Source of the DNA: Dipteris shenzhenensis
Lineage: Eukaryota; Polypodiophyta; Polypodiopsida; Gleicheniales
Reading direction: 5' to 3' (one strand)
Assembly (NCBI GenBank): GCA_047967505.1
Contig: CM106539.1
DNA: 64,000 nt
Shown: piece by piece, positions 44,025 through 53,509 of the stretch
How the letters are laid out: every line of letters starts with the position of its first letter
Numbering within the stretch: the stretch's first letter is position 1
Position numbers and translations under genes: made by a program
The notes under the pieces: model-generated
The model's input: only the letters and a program-made list of their open reading frames with translations
What the model was told of the DNA's origin: nothing
The model's database searches: none

Positions 44025-44516
44025 ATTAGTAGACATTAAAACATTATTATTATGTTATACACCAATGGTGTAACATGTATTTGTATTTATGATGGACACC
44101 GACCGATTTGTTATGGCGGTGGATCATCTGAGTAGATAGGACTAGTCGAGCTCGAGCCACTGCTTCAGACGGCATCAAATTTGGACATGTGATACTTATT
44201 CTATTAATAAAAATGTGCACACACGTGTCTAGGTCCTAGGGGCAATAGGAAGGGAAGGGTGCATTAAGGTGCATTGAATAGTAGATGCATGGGTCATAGG
44301 CTAAGGGTAGGTGTAAATGGGAAGATGGAACTTGAGTGATCTCAAGAGACATTAATGAAAGGGTATCACCCTTTCATTGTGAATCTCACGTTGCATTCTC
44401 TCTACCACCTTGCATGTAGGATGAAATAGAAACAAGTACTCTCACGAGGGCTCTTTTCCCCATTGGAGGCCCAATCGGCATTCAAATTCTGCATGCATTG
44501 CACACATTTGCATTTG
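44025..44516 (+). repeat. Gag-only element 3' LTR, truncated
   Basis: Matches 41639-42160 with scattered substitutions and a 29-base deletion. It diverges after ttgcattt at 44516, so about 22 terminal bases of the LTR are gone. Confidence 0.85.
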
Positions 44517-44551
44517 AATTCAGCTTATGTTCAACCATTCTATACATGCCT

Positions 44552-44616
44552 AAGAAAATTAAAGAAAAAAATATGCACAATCTAAGATTGTGCGTATTTT
44601 TTTCATTATTTTTCTT
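44552..44616. repeat. 65-bp near-perfect palindrome
   Basis: Left arm 44552-44583 and right arm 44585-44616 are reverse complements with three mismatches in 32 and a one-base spacer (core gcacaatct-a-agattgtgc). It lies just after the truncated 3' LTR. Confidence 0.9.
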
Positions 44617-44619
44617 GGA

Positions 44620-44900
44620 TTGTACCTCTTGCTCTCTATTCTCTGTTCGCATCTCCTGCTGCACTTTGACATAGTATCAGATTTTCAGACTACCTTTGAA
44701 ATATTATGGCCGCTCTTTGCATTCGCAATTTTCTATTGTCTCAGTTTGCATGTCCACTCTCTAACTCTGTTCACAAATTTGGCTGCATTTTGATATGGTA
44801 TGAGAGCTTCGTGCTAACTCTCAGATATTTTCGCCTCTCTTTGCATTTGCATTTTTATTCTGTTGCACTTTGGCATTGTATCAGAGCTTTAGACGGCGGA
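44620..44900 (+). repeat. Imperfect tandem repeats with primer-site-like words, left part
   Basis: Units combine ctctttgcattcgcattttt, ctctattctctgttcgc and a tgca(c/t)tttg...gtatcagagctt word. That last word occurs near 44662, 44784 and 44863 and again at 51497, beyond the Copia C insertion. Spacing is uneven (about 80-130 bases). The words resemble the junction of an LTR with an iMet primer site. Confidence 0.7.
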
Positions 44901-45141
44901 TGTTGGGGTAAAGGCACTGGCCACCCTATGTAAATAGTACTTTATGTTGTACTTTAGTGTAGGACACTTAAGTAAGCTAAGTACACATTTGTACTTAGCT
45001 GTACTTAAGGGTTACTACCATAATATAAAAGTGTGTGCTTGGGGAGGTACCACTCACTCATTGTGATTATCCCCACAAGTGTGTGTGTGCAGTGAGTCTC
45101 CTCACTCCCGACTCTATCTCCCTCTCTCCATCTATCTATCA
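44901..45141 (+). repeat. Copia C 5' LTR
   Basis: 241 bp, tgttggggtaaaggcactgg to ccatctatctatca. Contains a tataaaag TATA-like word near 45024 and the internal direct words cttaagtaagctaagtac/cttagctgtacttaag. Confidence 0.96.
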
Positions 45142-45143
45142 AC

Positions 45144-45156
45144 TGGTATCAGAGCC
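45144..45156 (+). promoter_or_regulatory. Copia C primer binding site
   Basis: tggtatcagagcc, two bases after the LTR; initiator methionine tRNA type. Confidence 0.92.
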
Positions 45157-45190
45157 AACGGGCTCTCTCCCTTCCTCTCATCCTCACGGG

Positions 45191-45545
45191 CATTGCGGGT
45201 TCTCTCTCGCTCAGCCAACGGGCTGGAACAGGGACGCATTGCGGGCTTTCTCTCTCTCTCAGCCAACGGGCTGGAACAGGGAGCTCACTCTCTCTCATTG
45301 CGATGGCAAAGGGACGTGAGCTGTGAGCGAGCATTGTGTGGCTGCAAGCAAGCGGGAGTGGCTGCAAGCAAGTGGGAGCGGCTGCAAGCAAGCGGGAGCG
45401 GCTGCAAGCAAAGCGGGATAGCTGCAAGCGAGGCCGCGCGCAGACGCGCGACGACAAGCAGGTCGGCCGACAGGGCCGACACATACGCGCGACGACCAGC
45501 AAGTCGGCGCCGACGCAGCGCGTGACGACCAGCAGGTCGGCCGAC
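45191..45545 (+). repeat. Three small tandem-repeat blocks in the Copia C leader
   Basis: A 46-bp unit (cattgcgggttctctctcgc..., 45191 and 45237) contains the word agccaacgggctggaacagg. A 20-bp unit (gctgcaagcaagcgggagcg) is repeated four times at 45341-45420, with a partial fifth. A CG-rich unit of about 40 bp (gcgcgacgac.agcaggtcgg) is repeated about three times at 45435-45545. Confidence 0.88.
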
Positions 45546-47037
45546 ATAGGCCCTCCTCCTTCTCCGCCCCGCGTGCCCCTCGACCTCTTCTACGCTGTTT
45601 TTTCGACAGAAATAGCAGCATAGGCTGCATTCAGCGCGTGTCTCCCCGTGGCTGCTCTCTGATAAAGAAAGCTCCACATACGTGTGGTTCTACGAACTCT
45701 CCGGGCAGCGTGCACGAAAAACGAGAAGGCACATCGCCGTACCAGCTCTTCCCCTTTCTCTTCAGCCTCTTTTTTCGTGACAAACGAACATCAGCAACGG
45801 CTGCACTCATCTCCGTACAAGTACAGCCAATAGGCAGGGTACCGTGCAAAGGTACGCAGGGTAAGAGTGCTGTACTTTCTTGCACTTCGACAGCACATTT
45901 TTTTTATTTTTTTGTGCTTTCCCGCACGTCGAGGAGGATCTTTGAGTCTCACTGGGCTCATACATTGAGGAGAAATTCTTTACTGTTTATTCGTTGTCCA
46001 CGGGACAGCACTGTTTTTCGCCATTGGCATATGAGCCAGGTGTTCTACTTGGGGCAGGGCTTACACTCGCACTGAGGCATTATGCCGCAAACAGTGTTGA
46101 GACAGGTCTTATCACTTGGCTAGTGATTGTACACAGTGTTGGCACTGGGTATATGCATGGTCAGATCTGTTTAGACACATGCAGTGTATGCCATTGGATG
46201 CAGGTCAAACCACATGCAGTCACATGCCTTGTGAGCAGTATCAGTTGATGCCATTTACTGTGTTAATGCACGGAATGTGCCGTCAATTCAAGGGGCTTTT
46301 GATGCTATTATGCGTGGGACAAATGCTTTAGTTTGTTGCTGAAAGTACATCCACATTTGGTACAGATTTGGTCGATTTTGACCAAGTTTGACTTTCGTCA
46401 AATTTGGGGCTTTTGTTGCCTGACCGGCAATCTGTCAAGTGGAAGCACTCTACATGCATCAGACTATCTCGTGGAGCACTACTATGCTTTGAAAGTGCAA
46501 ATTTGACTTACAGTGTTTGGTCAAAGGTCAATCTTTTCCAGATTGGATGTCAAATCTCTGATTTTCTTCATGCATTCAAAGGGCTTTTGAGCCACCTCAC
46601 TTCCAAACTGTAAATTCAGTTGGGGGGGAAGTTTCTGAAGCATATGGAGGAATTTTCATCAAAAAATCAGAGATTTACAGTTTCTTTTTTTGACAGTCCG
46701 GGACTGTCAAACATCAGGTTTGACCATCTTTTGACTATTAAAAAGTCAAAAAGTACTGCTGTTTTTTATTATATCAGTTCTGGGATTTTTCTGGAGCGAT
46801 TTGACGCAGCCGTACCGCACTTTCGCCAGCGAAAAAGACAGGAACAGTTTGCTGTACTGTTTCTGCAGCAAGTGGGAGAAAAATATTCAGTTGGTTTTGT
46901 GCCACTGAAACAGTACCAAATTCACTTTTGATCGTACTTCCGCTGCGGGGAAATTTTCTTGGAGTGACTAGTGCTTAATTGCACGACTACAGGGAGTCAG
47001 GCGGTTCCATTGAGGAACAAACTCTACTTTCTTTACC
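45546..47037 (+). other. Rest of the Copia C leader, non-coding
   Basis: Between the minisatellites and gag there is about 1.5 kb without a conserved frame. It contains the aaatttggggcttttgttg word (about 46399) found in the A and B leaders, two looser variants (about 46289 and 46576), and a few GTAC sites (45815-45880). Short frames (such as 46620-46931) have no recognisable domain. Confidence 0.6.
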
Positions 47038-48033
47038 ATGAGTTCCGGCAGCGACGTGTCGTCCTTGTTCCAGATAAAGAAGCTCGAAGGAGCTAAAAAC
47101 TACGACATATGGAGGACACAATGCTACAATGTGTTGATGCAGAAGGACCAGTACAAGCCTATAAAGGAGAAGGGTGTTAAGCCCTCCAACGTTACTGATG
47201 AGCAGTGGGAGAAGATGGACAACTTGGCCATGTCGACCATCATGCTTACAGTTGTTGATTCACTGGTTGTAGGCATCAGGGATGAACCTACTGCGTGGAA
47301 GATGTGGAAACGTCTTGAGGATACTTATGCCAAGAAAAGTGCCACGGGAAAAGCTTACTGGCTGAAAAAGCTTGTTGGTCTTCAAATGAAGGAGGGGACA
47401 CCTATGTCCACTCATATTATTGAGTTTAACAGCATATTCAGCCAGGTGATCAACCAGGGGTTGAAGCTTGATGATGAGCTGAAAGCTACACTCATCCTAT
47501 GTTCTCTACCTGAGTCATGGGACACATTCAAGACTTCTACCAGCAACTCAAATGCCATTCTGTTATTTGCAGATGTGGAGAGTGCTCTTCTACAGGAAGA
47601 GATGAATAGAAAGAACAATGCTGTTGGGAAGTCGAATGCTTTGAATGCACGCAGCAGGTCCAAGACACGTGGAAACTACAAAGAAAGAGAGAGGAGCAAG
47701 TCCCGCTCTAAAAGTGATCTTGTATGCAACTATTGCGGCAAAAAGGGACATATTGAGAAAAAGTGTTTTCAAAAGAAGAACGACCTGAGAGCCAAAGAAG
47801 GCAAGACTCAAGGCAAGTCTAAGGGCAAGGAAAAAGAGGAGCTGCATGTTACTTATGTTAGTGACAGTGACAGTGGACGTGAGATATGTTTCACCTCTTC
47901 ACTGGAGGCTCATACACTTCATGCTGGTGATTTCCTGGATTATAGATTCAGGTGCTTCCTTTCATGTTACACCCTACAGAGATCTGTTTGTCAGATATGC
48001 AGGAGGGCAGAAGGGAGTTGTCTTTCTTGGTGA
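47038..48033 (+). CDS. Copia C gag
   Basis: Starts MSSGSDVSSLFQIKKLEGAK at 47038. The UBN2-type gag core spans residues about 15-190 (NYDIWRTQCYNVLMQ, WKRLEDTYAKK, LCSLPESWDTFKTS). A basic serine/arginine stretch follows (RSRSKTRGN, RSKSRSKS), then a CCHC knuckle CNYCGKKGHIEKKC (about 231-244). Conserved sequence leaves this frame at about codon 298 (47931), where one extra T in gatttcctgg shifts the frame just before protease; the last about 30 residues are out-of-frame readthrough. The protein would form particles and bind RNA. Confidence 0.9.
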   Translation: MSSGSDVSSLFQIKKLEGAKNYDIWRTQCYNVLMQKDQYKPIKEKGVKPSNVTDEQWEKMDNLAMSTIMLTVVDSLVVGIRDEPTAWKMWKRLEDTYAKKSATGKAYWLKKLVGLQMKEGTPMSTHIIEFNSIFSQVINQGLKLDDELKATLILCSLPESWDTFKTSTSNSNAILLFADVESALLQEEMNRKNNAVGKSNALNARSRSKTRGNYKERERSKSRSKSDLVCNYCGKKGHIEKKCFQKKNDLRAKEGKTQGKSKGKEKEELHVTYVSDSDSGREICFTSSLEAHTLHAGDFLDYRFRCFLSCYTLQRSVCQICRRAEGSCLSW

Positions 48034-49585
48034 TAACCATGCATGTTCGATCATTGGCATAGGTGATGTCAGGCTTGTTCTTGAAAATGGCCAACAGTTA
48101 ATGCTCAAAGGAGTCAGGCATGTCCCTGAAGTGAAGAAGAACTTGATTTCCACAGGTTTATTGGATGACGATGGTTATCAGACCACCTTTGGCATTCAGA
48201 AATGGAAAATCAGCAAAGGGGCAATGGCTATTGCCAGGGGTCCTAAGGTTGATACTTTGTATTCACTTCATGCTGGACATTGCCCGCATTCCGATGTAAA
48301 TGCCGCCGAGCTGCCAAAGATTTCATTGTGGCATAGCCGGCTTGGCCATATGAGTATTAAGGGAATGGAGCAATTGGCTCATTTTGGTTACTTGCCGAGT
48401 CTAAAATTTTCAGATTTAAAGAAATGTGAATTTTGTCTCTACGGTCGTCAAGTACAAATACCTCATAAGAGAAGGTCAGATCAGAAATTACAGCTCTTGG
48501 AGCTTGTACATACAGATGTGTGTGAGATGCCTACACTCTCTTTAGGAGGTTCTAAGTACATACTGTCATTCATAGATGACGCCACCCGCAAAGTGTGGGT
48601 TTACACTCTCAAAAAGAAGAGTGATACGTTCAAGGCTTTCACTAAGTTTGTTGCAATGGTCGAAAATGAGACAGGCAATAAACTGAAAGCTTTACGATCT
48701 GACAATGGTGGAGAGTATTTGTCCAAAGAGTTTCAAGAATTCTGTGAGGCAAAAGGTATTCAAAGGGTGTTGTCTGCACCATATGATCCTCCACAGAATG
48801 GTACCGCTGAAAAAATGTTCAGGACCATTCAAGAGAAAGTCAGATCCATGTTGTCACATGCTGCACTGCCCCACACATTTTGGGCTGAAGCTGTAAAGAC
48901 AGCTGTGCACCTTATTAATAGGTCACCAAACGAGAGACTATGTGGCGGCGTGCCTGAACAGGCATGGACGGGTAAGCCTCCGTCTTACAAACACCTACGG
49001 GTCTTTGGTTGTGTCGCGTATGTGCATGTACGCAGGGAAGACAGAACTAAACTGGATCCAAAGTCTCTTAAATGCATATTCCTAGGTTACGGTGACAAAG
49101 GTGAGATGGGCTACAGGATTTGGGATCCCAAGAACAGAAAGCTTATACGCAGCAATGATGTCGTGTTTGATGAAACCATCATGTTCAAGGAACCTGTTGT
49201 ACAGCAGGGACCTTTAAAAGTAACTATTGATGATGACAGGCATCATGGGCAACACGAACAGGCTGTAAATCAGCCACAACAGCAGCATAACCAGCCATTA
49301 AATGATGCTGCAGCAGGTCCTAATGGACAGCCAGGTATGGCAGAAGACATCCCAATGGATGAGGCACAGTTAGGTGATCTTCCTGACATGCAAATGCAGC
49401 CAGGAAACATGGGACAGCCACCTTATCTGGGTGATGAACAGGCTGGACAGCCAGCTCAAGACGATGGTCATTGGGTTAGAAGGTCAACCAGACCGACGCG
49501 GCAGCCAGAAAGATTTGTTCCAGGCATTGATTATTTGATGCTCACTGATTGTGGAGAGCCTTCATGCTACAGAGAGGCTAGGTAG
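47935..49585 (+). CDS. Copia C protease-integrase
   Basis: The frame is +1 relative to gag; conserved sequence starts at about 47935. Protease: WIIDSGASFHVTPYRDLF. GAG-pre-integrase: LWHSRLGHMSIKGM. Integrase: HTDVCEMP, RSDNGGEY and QNGTAEKMFRT supply the three acidic residues, then FGCVAYVHV. The tail is a glutamine/proline/glycine-rich linker (49200-49480) ending WVRRSTRPTRQPERFVPG. The frame stops at TAG 49583-49585 in the IN-RT linker. No conserved ATG heads this frame, so expression needs frameshifting from gag or the shift is a mutation. Confidence 0.9.
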
Positions 49586-49615
49586 AGGGCAGACAAGGTT
49601 CAATGGGATCTTGCT

Positions 49616-51106
49616 ATGAAGGCTGAAATGGACAGCCTTCACAAGAATGGCACTTGGGAATTGGTATCCTTGCCTACTGGTAAGAAGGTACTGCCATGCA
49701 AATGGGTTTATCGACTTAAGGTCACACCTGGTGAAAAGCCAAGGCATAAAGCCAGACTGGTTGCCAAGGGGTTCAAGCAGGAATATGGTGTTGACTTTGA
49801 TGAGATATTCTCTCCTGTCGTTAAGATGACAACACTCAGAACTGTATTAGCATTGGTTGCACATGCAGATATGGACTTGGTCCAAATGGATGTCAAGACG
49901 GCATTTCTTCATGGTGATTTACATGAAGAGATTTTTATGCAGCAGCCAGAAGGTTTTACAGTGAAGGGAAAAGAGAAGCTTGTGTGCAGACTGAAGAAAA
50001 GTCTTTATGGTCTTAAGCAGGCACCCAGAGAATGGTATCATAAGTTTGATACATTCATGCGAATCCAAGGTTATAGGAGAAGTGACATTGATCACTGCTT
50101 GTATACCAAGAAAGCTTCAGATGGCAGTTTACTGATCCTCATTTTGTATGTGAATGATATGTTGATTGCTGGAAAATCTCATAAGGAGATCAATGCCTTG
50201 AAGAAAAGATTGCACCAAACCTTTGATATGAAGGATCTTGGTGATGCCAACCATATACTGGGCATGCGGATACTTCGGGATAGGGAAAAGCGGTTGCTAT
50301 ACTTGTCTCAGAAGCAATACATTGGCAAGGTCTTGCAGAGATTTCACATGGAAGGGGGGAAGAGTATTGGTACTCCATTGCCTCCTTATGTGAAAATCAG
50401 TGCTTTGGACAGCCCTCAGACAGATGCTGAGAGAGCTGAGATGTCAAAGATCCCGTATGCATCAGCGTGTGGCAGTCTCATGTATGCTATGGTTGCAACC
50501 AGGCCCGATATTGCGTTTGCAATGGGAGTGGTTAGTAGATACATGGCAAACCCCGGCAAGAAGCATTGGAATGCAGTGAAAGGTGTCATGCGATACCTGA
50601 AGGGTACACAAGATTTGTGTATATGTTTCGGCAGTCAAGATGCAAAAGTGCAAGGTTATACAGACTCTGATTATGCCGGTCACCCTGATACCCGGAAGTC
50701 TACTACCGGATATGTTTTCACTTTCACTGGAGGTGCAGTGTCGTGGGTATCTAGAATGCAGCAATGCATTGCTTTGTCTACCACAGAAGCTGAATATATT
50801 GCAGCCACTGAGGCATGCAAGGAGGCTATATGGCTATCTCGGTTAGTGGCAGATTTGGGTTATCCATTGGAGATTCCATTGTTGCATTGTGACAATCAGA
50901 GTGCCATACAGTTGGCACGCAATCCTGTCTTTCATGCAAAGACGAAGCACATAGATGTGAAATATCACTTCATCAGGGAGGTGCTTGAGAACAAGCAAAT
51001 TCAGCTTGTTAAGGTGCAAACAGATGACAATCCGGCAGATCTGTTAACCAAAGGGTTAGCTGCAGAGAGGTTTGCACACTGCAGATCTCTTATGGGTATT
51101 GGTTGA
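49616..51106 (+). CDS. Copia C reverse transcriptase-RNase H
   Basis: Same frame as the integrase ORF, 31 bases after its TAG, beginning at an ATG (MKAEMDSLHKNGTWELV). RT motifs: [43 protein letters not shown] and ILYVNDMLIAG, where YVND stands in place of the near-invariant YVDD. RNase H: GYTDSDYAGHPDTRKST, STTEAEYIAATEA, CDNQSAIQLARN, then TKHIDVKYHFIRE and the end LLTKGLAAERF. The Asp-to-Asn change in the active-site box (about 50150-50158) should abolish polymerisation, so this copy must have been mobilised by another element or mutated after insertion. Confidence 0.92.
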   Translation: MKAEMDSLHKNGTWELVSLPTGKKVLPCKWVYRLKVTPGEKPRHKARLVAKGFKQEYGVDFDEIFSPVVKMTTLRTVLALVAHADMDLVQMDVKTAFLHGDLHEEIFMQQPEGFTVKGKEKLVCRLKKSLYGLKQAPREWYHKFDTFMRIQGYRRSDIDHCLYTKKASDGSLLILILYVNDMLIAGKSHKEINALKKRLHQTFDMKDLGDANHILGMRILRDREKRLLYLSQKQYIGKVLQRFHMEGGKSIGTPLPPYVKISALDSPQTDAERAEMSKIPYASACGSLMYAMVATRPDIAFAMGVVSRYMANPGKKHWNAVKGVMRYLKGTQDLCICFGSQDAKVQGYTDSDYAGHPDTRKSTTGYVFTFTGGAVSWVSRMQQCIALSTTEAEYIAATEACKEAIWLSRLVADLGYPLEIPLLHCDNQSAIQLARNPVFHAKTKHIDVKYHFIREVLENKQIQLVKVQTDDNPADLLTKGLAAERFAHCRSLMGIG

Positions 51107-51145
51107 GGCCAATATTCTTTCTCTCCTTGAGGGCACACTGCCTTT

Positions 51146-51156
51146 AAGTGGGAGGT
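51146..51156 (+). promoter_or_regulatory. Copia C polypurine tract
   Basis: aagtgggaggt directly before the 3' LTR. Confidence 0.75.
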
Positions 51157-51397
51157 TGTTGGGGTAAAGGCACTGGCCACCCTATGTAAATAGTACTTTA
51201 TGTTGTACTTTAGTGTAGGACACTTAAGTAAGCTAAGTACACATTTGTACTTAGCTGTACTTAAGGGTTACTACCATAATATAAAAGTGTGTGCTTGGGG
51301 AGGTACCACTCACTCATTGTGATTATCCCCACAAGTGTGTGTGTGCAGTGAGTCTCCTCACTCCCGACTCTATCTCCCTCTCTCCATCTATCTATCA
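51157..51397 (+). repeat. Copia C 3' LTR
   Basis: 241 bp, identical on reading to the 5' LTR; followed by GCGGA. Confidence 0.96.
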
Positions 51398-51402
51398 GCG
51401 GA

Positions 51403-51545
51403 TTCTAAGATATCACTACCGCTCTTTGCAGTCGCATATTTCTACTATTGCAATTCACATATCTGCTCTCTATTCTATGTTCGCATATTCCACTGCAGTT
51501 TGACACAGTAACAGAGCTTGAGGCTGACTCTAAAATACTTTTGCC
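51403..51545 (+). repeat. Imperfect tandem repeats, right part
   Basis: Continuation of the tract at 44620-44900 after the Copia C insertion (ctctttgcagtcgcatattt, ctctattctatgttcgc, tgacacagtaacagagcttg). Confidence 0.7.
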
Positions 51546-52022
51546 ACGAACGTCCCACCCACCCTTATTTTTTCCGCGCATATAGATGAATCAAGGAACA
51601 TGCCCAAACTCATCCTCTAAACATACAACACATAGTGCAGTTTCAATTTCATGAAAGTCACTCTGAGGTTGAAAACCATAACCCTTATTTTTTCCACGCA
51701 TGTCTCACCCACCCTTAAGCATCATGCATGGATGAAAGCATCACCCATGTCTTGGTCTTTCGATGCTGTGGTAACTGTCAAAGCCCAAGTTTGTGCAAAG
51801 TCCTGGGCAAACGGAAGTTGTTGATTTCTAGAGGCATGGACAGATCGGGCAGAAGGAGAACTGAAGGCGTGGACAAACTAGGAAGAAGGTTATGCATTGT
51901 AGAAGGTGTATTGCAAGTGTGAACAGCAAGGGGGTCGAAGACTTGTTAAAGAAGGCCATGCTGTAGTAGCTCCTTCTCTCTTTCTTCTTTCCCATCCAAT
52001 CTCCCTTCTCTTCTTTCCCACC
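51546..52022. other. No gene recognised; flank of element E
   Basis: Contains cccacccacccttattttttcc twice (near 51555 and, partly, 51680-51712) and a 96-bp stretch (51585-51680) that is a diverged copy of 14040-14133. It likely belongs to the leader of the older Copia relic whose gag start appears at 63824. Confidence 0.5.
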
Positions 52023-52279
52023 CACTGTTAGATTCTCACTGTGCCCACCTGTGAGCCCTTGATTTGAGGGGACAAGGGGCAATGAGAGGAAGGAGGGCTG
52101 GGAGAGAGACTCAGGCGAGAACTAGAGGGAGAATAGCATAACAGATATAGGCGACCAGCACACGGGCTGGTCGCAGCCTGCAACAGCAGGTAAAAGGGGG
52201 CTTTAGGCCTCACAGGGAGGATCCTGCAGCAGCGCAGACTGGCTGCCCAGGGCACCCTTATACAGGGGCTTGTAGCAGG

Positions 52280-52801
52280 TGTCATGTGCACGGATTGGTA
52301 TCTGACATGTACTAGGTACACAGAACTAGCTCAGGTTAGCCTGGGGAGGCTTAGAGCTAGGCAGGCTTGATTCTCGGGTTGAGTGGCAAGGGTACGAACT
52401 ATTTATAGGTCTTCGCTATTTTTGGCGCCGGGGCCCGAGTCTATAAAAGAGGCCCAGGGGGTTCAATTCTCAGTGTGCAGTTGGGAGCAAGTCTCGTTCC
52501 CAGGTGCTAGGTCTGATCCTGGATTGAGTCGCGGACGCGCGCCTGCATGTTAGCGTAGCCCAAGGCCCACTGGCAGATCCAGGGCTTCACAGCGCCACCT
52601 GGTGGTATGGGGCACCAGGCTGGTTTGGATCTGATTGGGAGTTCGTGCCAGTAGCTCAGCTCGTGGCTCGGAGGGGACATCTTCTGATTCGGGATCACAT
52701 CCCGTAGATGTCACGGTTGGGTGGTGAGCAGCCTGCTCAGTTCTGATGTTGTGTGTGGTTGTTTTGCAGATCAGGTGTTTCAGGAGTGCTGGGATGTGTC
52801 A
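52280..52801 (+). repeat. Element D 5' LTR
   Basis: 522 bp, tgtcatgtgcacggattggt to gctgggatgtgtca. Contains a tataaaagag TATA-like word near 52442. Confidence 0.95.
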
Positions 52802-52803
52802 GT

Positions 52804-52816
52804 TGGTATCAGAGCC
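52804..52816 (+). promoter_or_regulatory. Element D primer binding site
   Basis: tggtatcagagcc; initiator methionine tRNA type. Confidence 0.9.
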
Positions 52817-53126
52817 AACTCCTGAGGTAGGAACTTCTGATGCGAGAACTTTTGACGAGTTTTCCTTCCAGGTATGCCCTAAATTTCGAAATCTGTTGCT
52901 GCGTTTTTGCTGGCTACCTGGGATAGAAGGGGTGGAGACATATCTGGAAAAGAAAGAAGAATAGGAGAGAGAGAAAATCGAGATCCCTGAAGGCCTGTGA
53001 GAGAAGTCTAGAGGAAGGGGAGAGAGAGCAGAAAAGCAGGAGAGAGGGGCAGAAAAGAGCAGCAAGGGAGGCGTGGAAGTGGCGCCTGTAATGGTACGGA
53101 GTAGGCAGGGGCAAAGAGAGGCTTGT

Positions 53127-53230
53127 CAGCCTGCGCAATAGGCTGAGTACAGCCTGCGCAATAGGCTGTGTACAGCCTGCGCAACAGGCTGCGAACAGCC
53201 TGCGCATAGGGCTGCGTGCAGCCTGCGCAG
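53127..53230 (+). repeat. Five-unit 23-bp hairpin array in the element D leader
   Basis: The word cagcctgcgcaataggctg recurs at 53127, 53150, 53173, 53196 and 53219 (period 23). In the first four units cagcct pairs with aggctg (unit 4 with gggctg) around a seven-base loop, so the RNA could fold as a row of small stem-loops. The fifth unit is partial. Confidence 0.92.
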
Positions 53231-53509
53231 GGGGTGCTTTTTTCGAAAAAGCACCCCTCCAAAGCTAGAGGGGCTTGGCCTTTTTTGGAAGCTCAGCTTC
53301 CAAATAAGGCTGCCCTGCACCCTATATAGGTGGGGGCAGGGTACCAGCCTACTCACAAGTCAGCCTACAGATTCGAGGCAGCACCTCGATTTCAGCGCCA
53401 GTCTGCCCCATCCCACTTTGCCTGCGCCAGCGCTGCTCTGCATCGAGCAGACTGCAGCACTCGTACCTTGCCTGCGTCAGCCTGCGCAGCCATCGAAGGC
53501 TCTGCATCA

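Larger units (their letters stand above)
41639..44516 (+). mobile_element. Gag-only Gypsy-like LTR element (TR-GAG type)
   Basis: It has a 5' LTR of about 542 bp, a primer site tggtatcagagtgg, a broken gag ORF (42768-43723), about 300 bases of purine-rich non-coding sequence and a truncated 3' LTR. No protease, RT or integrase is present, and the internal region is only 1.84 kb, so pol was lost before or without this insertion. The left end abuts the LINE fragment. No target duplication can be read because the 3' LTR end is missing. Confidence 0.8.
44901..51397 (+). mobile_element. Copia element C: complete, very recent insertion
   Basis: It has two 241-bp LTRs that I read as identical, GCGGA target duplications (44896-44900 and 51398-51402), an iMet primer site, a 1.9-kb leader with minisatellites, gag (47038-48033), PR-IN (to 49585), RT-RNase H (49616-51106) and a polypurine tract (51146-51156). 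It carries a +1 frame change before protease and a TAG in the IN-RT linker. It belongs to a different Copia family from A and B. Confidence 0.96.

Noticed and set aside
44901-45141. Near-palindromic cttaagtaagctaag/cttagctgtacttaag in the Copia C LTR considered as an operator
   Set aside because: Identical in both LTRs and simply part of the LTR; no evidence of a separate function.
45079-45525. Open frames over the Copia C leader repeats, both strands
   Set aside because: They follow the 20-bp and CG-rich minisatellites (20 and 40 bp units) and begin inside the LTR; no domain and no conserved start.
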